DNA of 64,000 bases from Ectobius pallidus (Eukaryota; Arthropoda; Insecta; Blattodea; Ectobiidae), in the NCBI GenBank assembly GCA_964059195.1, contig CAXKWD010000014.1, positions 992,001-1,056,000 of the forward strand, written 5' to 3'. Position 1 is the stretch's first letter. Each line of letters starts with the position of its first letter. The position numbers were made by a program, and so were the translations under genes. The notes under the pieces were generated by a model that was not told the origin of the DNA, searched no databases, and was given only the letters and a program-made list of their open reading frames with translations. Shown one piece after another: positions 61,201 through 64,000 of this stretch.

Positions 61201-64000
61201 GAAAGTGTTGCCTAGCAATGCCATTTTAAACCGGAAACTGTTGCCTAGCAATGCCATCAAAAAGAACTGTTGATTAGCAATGTCATTTTTGAACACAATA
61301 TTGCTACCTATTTAAAGCTTTTAAAAAAAGATACTGTTGCGTAGCAATGTCAATTTCTGACACGAAACCTTTACCTTTCAATGCATTTTCCAAAGTCGAA
61401 ACTTCTTCCTAGCAATGTAATTTTTAAAGACAATTTGGCTGCCTATCAACGTAATTTTTCTATCACGAATATATTTCCTAGCCATGCCAGTCTAAACAGG
61501 AAACTGTAGCATAGCAATGAAGTTTTAAAACACCTGACTGTTGCTTAGCAATGACATTTAGAACAAGAAACTGTAGCTTAGCAATGCCATCTCCAAATAC
61601 GAAACTGTTGCCTAGCAATGTCATCTATAAGGAATAGTTTTTAAACCTTCAATGATCAATACATACAATGAAAATATCGGTGATATGCTAATGTCAAAAC
61701 ATGGGTTGTATATTTTACTTTAATAGAAAGAATACTGTTGCCTAGCAATTAGTTTTAAAACACGAAAGTGTTGCCTAGCAATGCCATTTTAAACCGGAAA
61801 CTGTTGCCTAGCAATGTCCTCAAAAAGAACTGTTGCTTAGCAATGGCATTTTTATACACAATATTGCTACCTATTAAAAGCTTTTAAAAAAAGATACTGT
61901 TGCGTAGCAATGTCAATTTTTGACACGAAACCTTTACCTTTCAATGCATTTTCCAAAGTCGAAAATTCTTCCTAGCAATGTAATTTTTAAAGACAATTTG
62001 GCTGCCTATCAACGTAATTTTTTTATCACGAATGTTTTTCCTAGCCATGCCAGTCTAAACCGGAAACTGTTGCCTAGCAATTAAGTTTTAAAACAGCTGA
62101 CTCTTGCTTAGCAATGACATTTTGAACATGAAACTGTAGCTTACCAATGCCATCTCCAAATACGAAACTGTTGCCTAGCAATGTCTTCTATAAGGAAAAG
62201 TTTTTGATCCTCCAATGGTCAATACATACAATGAAAATATCGGTGATATGCTAATGTCAAAACATGGGTTGTAAATTTTACTTTAATAGAAAGAATACTG
62301 TTGCCTAGCAATTAGATTTAAAACACGAAAGTGTTGCCTAGCAATGCCATTTTAAACCGGAAACTGTTGCCTAGCAATGTCCTCAAAAAGAACTGTTGCT
62401 TAGGAATGTCATTTTTAAACACAATATTGCTACCTATTAAAAGCTTTTAAAAAAAGATACTGTTGCGTAGCAATGTCAATTTCTGACACGAAACCTTTAC
62501 CTTTCAATGCATTTTTCAAATTCGAAACTTCTTCCTAGCAATGTAATTTTTAAAGACAATTTGGCTACCTAACAATGTAATTTTTCTATCACGAATGTTT
62601 TGCCTAGCCATGCCAGTCTAAACCGGAAACTGTTGCCTAGCAATGAAGTTTTATAACACCTGACTGTTGCTTAGCAATGACATTTGGAATAAGAAACTGT
62701 AGCTTAGCAATGCCATCTCCAAATACGAAACTGTTGCCTAGCAATGTCATCTATAAGGAATAGTTTTTAATCCCTCAATGATCAATACATACAATGAAAA
62801 TATCGGTGATATGCTAATGGCAAAACATTGGTTGTAAATTTTGCTTTAATAGAAAGAATACTGTTGCCTAGCAATGAGTTTTAAAACACGAAAGTGTTGC
62901 CTAGCAATGCCATTTTAAACCGCAAACTGTTGCCTAGCAATGTCATAAAAAACAACTGTTGCTTAGTAATGTCATTTTTAAACACAATATTGCTACCTAT
63001 TATAAACTTTTAAAAATATACTGTTGTGTAGCAATGACAATTTCAGACACCAAACTTTTACTTTTCAATGCATTTTTAAAAGTCGAAACGTTTTCCTAGC
63101 AATGTAATTTTTAAAGACAATTTGGCTGCTTAACAATGTAATTTTTCTATGACGAAAGTTTTGCCTAGCCATGCCAGTCTAAACCGGAAACTGTTGCCTA
63201 GCAATTAAGTTTTAAAACAACTGACTCTTGCTTAGCAATGACATTTTGAACTAGAAACTGTAGCTTAGCAATGCCATCTCCAAATACGAAACTGTTGCCT
63301 AGCAATGTCATCTATAACGAATAGTTTTTAATCCTTCAATGATCAATAGATACAATGAAAATATCGGTGATATGCTAATGTCAAAACATGGGTTGTAAAT
63401 TTTACATTAATAGAAAGAATACTGTTGCCTAGCAAAAAGTTTTAAAACACGAAAGTGTTGCCTAGCAATGCCATTTTAAACCAGAAACTTTTGCCTAGCA
63501 ATGTCATCAAAAAAACTGTTGCTTAGCAATGTCATTTTTGAACACAATATTGCTACCTATTAAAAGCTTTTAAAAAAAGATACTGTTGCGTAGCAATGTC
63601 AATTTCTGACACGAAACCTTTACCTTTCAATGCATTTTCCAAAGTCGAAACTTCTTACTAGCAATGTAATTTTTAAAGACAATTTGGCTGCCTATCAACG
63701 TAATTTTTTTATCACGAATGTTTTTCCTAGCCATGCCAGTCTAAACCGGAAACTGTAGCCTAGCAATGAAGTTTTAAAACACCTGACTGTTGCTTAGCAA
63801 TGACATTTTGAACAAGAAACAGTAGCTTAACAATGCCATCTCCAAATACGAAACTGTTGAATAGCAATGTCTTCTATAAGGAACAGTTTTTGATCCTTCA
63901 ATGATCAATACATACAATGAAAATATCGGTGATATGCTAATGTAAAAACATGGGTTGTAAATTTTACTTTAATAGAAAGAATACTGTTGCCTAGCAATTA
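55300..64000 (+). repeat. Long-range duplicate of 18.2-25.2 kb, about 37-38.8 kb downstream
   Basis: Landmarks 18429, 18991, 20115, 20677, 21239, 21802, 22362, 22924, 23486 and 24049 pair with 55493, 56055, 57177, 57739, 58301, 58864, 59424, 59986, 60548 and 61111, offset 37,062-37,064 (66 monomers). After a 1,689-bp extra trimer, 24049, 24610 and 25172 pair with 62800, 63361 and 63923 at offset 38,751. Rare shared markers include CTTAGCATGACATT (22231, 59291), GCAAAAAGTTTT (24681, 63433), GAACTAGAAACTG (24497, 63248), ACAGTAGCTTAAC (25069, 63820) and TTTTGAAGACAATGTGG. One internal difference is at about 19484-19690, where the left copy has an A-type back and the right copy (about 56545-56755) has D type. 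Confidence 0.85.
60381..62070 (+). repeat. Extra trimer (1,689 bp) inserted in the right-hand duplicate
   Basis: The C-back to D-front sequence at 60.38-61.2 kb is repeated at 62.07-62.9 kb (landmarks 60548/62237 and 61111/62800, offset 1,689), sharing CTTAGGAATGTC followed by ATTTTTAAAC, a combination I saw only here. Between them, about 61.24-62.04 kb is H-type sequence closely matching 30.92-31.72 kb, including GAATATATTTCCTAGCC (31146, 61466) and TTTATACACAATATT. At 62038-62071 H-type TGTTTTTCC gives way to C-type ATTAAG. The matching region at 23.5-25 kb has no such insert, so it was gained on this side or lost on the other. Confidence 0.75.

Larger units (their letters stand above)
1..64000. 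repeat. Tandem satellite array, ~562-bp monomer, about 114 copies
   Basis: The whole window is head-to-tail copies of one AT-rich monomer, all in the same orientation. The landmark ATATCGGTGATAT occurs 114 times and all 113 spacings are 559-564 bp (mean 561.6), so there is no insertion, inversion or large deletion, and the array runs off both ends. Length differences are 1-3 bp indels that track monomer variant classes. No stretch is free of the repeat, so every region lacking a gene is satellite. No protein-coding gene, tRNA, rRNA, mobile element or telomere repeat was seen on either strand. The family is not one I recognise by name. A eukaryotic heterochromatic location is inferred from array size, homogeneity and higher-order structure. 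Confidence 0.97.

Noticed and set aside
1..64000. CENP-B box (NTTCGNNNNANNCGGGN) as evidence of a centromere
   Set aside because: TTCG occurs (AATTCGAAAC), but I saw no CGGG at the required distance in any monomer class.

Overview
The whole 64-kb window is one uninterrupted tandem satellite array. I see no gene, RNA gene, transposon, CRISPR array or telomere repeat in it. The monomer is about 562 bp. A near-invariant 13-bp landmark (ATATCGGTGATAT) occurs 114 times, from 463 to 63923, and consecutive landmarks are always 559-564 bp apart (mean 561.6). By eye the composition is AT-rich, roughly one third G+C. Homogeneous 64-kb satellite DNA with higher-order repeats points to a eukaryotic chromosome in a heterochromatic block (pericentromeric, subtelomeric, sex-chromosomal or B-chromosomal). 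The sequence does not identify the species. A resemblance of the subrepeat core to the RFX X-box weakly favours an animal.

The array is nested at three levels. (1) A short subrepeat of about 33 bp, with core GTTGCCTAGCAATG followed by an A/T-rich tail usually ending in GAAACT. Fourteen recognisable copies per monomer span about 462 bp. (2) The 562-bp monomer, made of that ladder plus a linker of about 100 bp holding the conserved dyad. The linker may be three more decayed subrepeats, giving 17 x 33. (3) Higher-order repeats of diagnostic monomer variants. I sorted the monomers by their linkers into nine classes, labelled A-I here only. They recur in fixed orders such as A-C-D-E(-F), A-B-A-B-A and E-H.

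Layout: about 1.75-7.53 kb, two copies of a 5-monomer unit (2,807 bp). About 6.8-11.8 kb, a 2.2-kb block present twice, 2.81 kb apart. About 12.8-25.3 kb, a mosaic of A/B/C/D/E/F monomers with segments repeated 4.5 and 6.7 kb apart. About 23.2-28.7 kb, a C-D-E-F block present twice, 3.37 kb apart. About 24.7-55.1 kb, a central domain without A or B monomers and rich in G/H/I/E. It holds two copies of a 6-monomer unit (3,367 bp, about 32.19-38.93 kb) and three complete copies of a 9-monomer unit (about 5,054 bp, 38418-53580) with clear crossover seams. From 55.3 kb to the end, the array returns to A/B/C/D/E/F monomers, nearly duplicating 18.2-25.2 kb about 37 kb upstream and interrupted by an extra 1.69-kb trimer.

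No genes work together here. The biology on show is satellite turnover (unequal crossover, conversion-like patches, probable CpG decay) and a very dense array of a short near-palindromic site that could bind a protein. Short open frames of 61-72 codons recur only because the DNA repeats, and I reject them as genes. Class labels and breakpoints come from reading by eye; no alignment was run.
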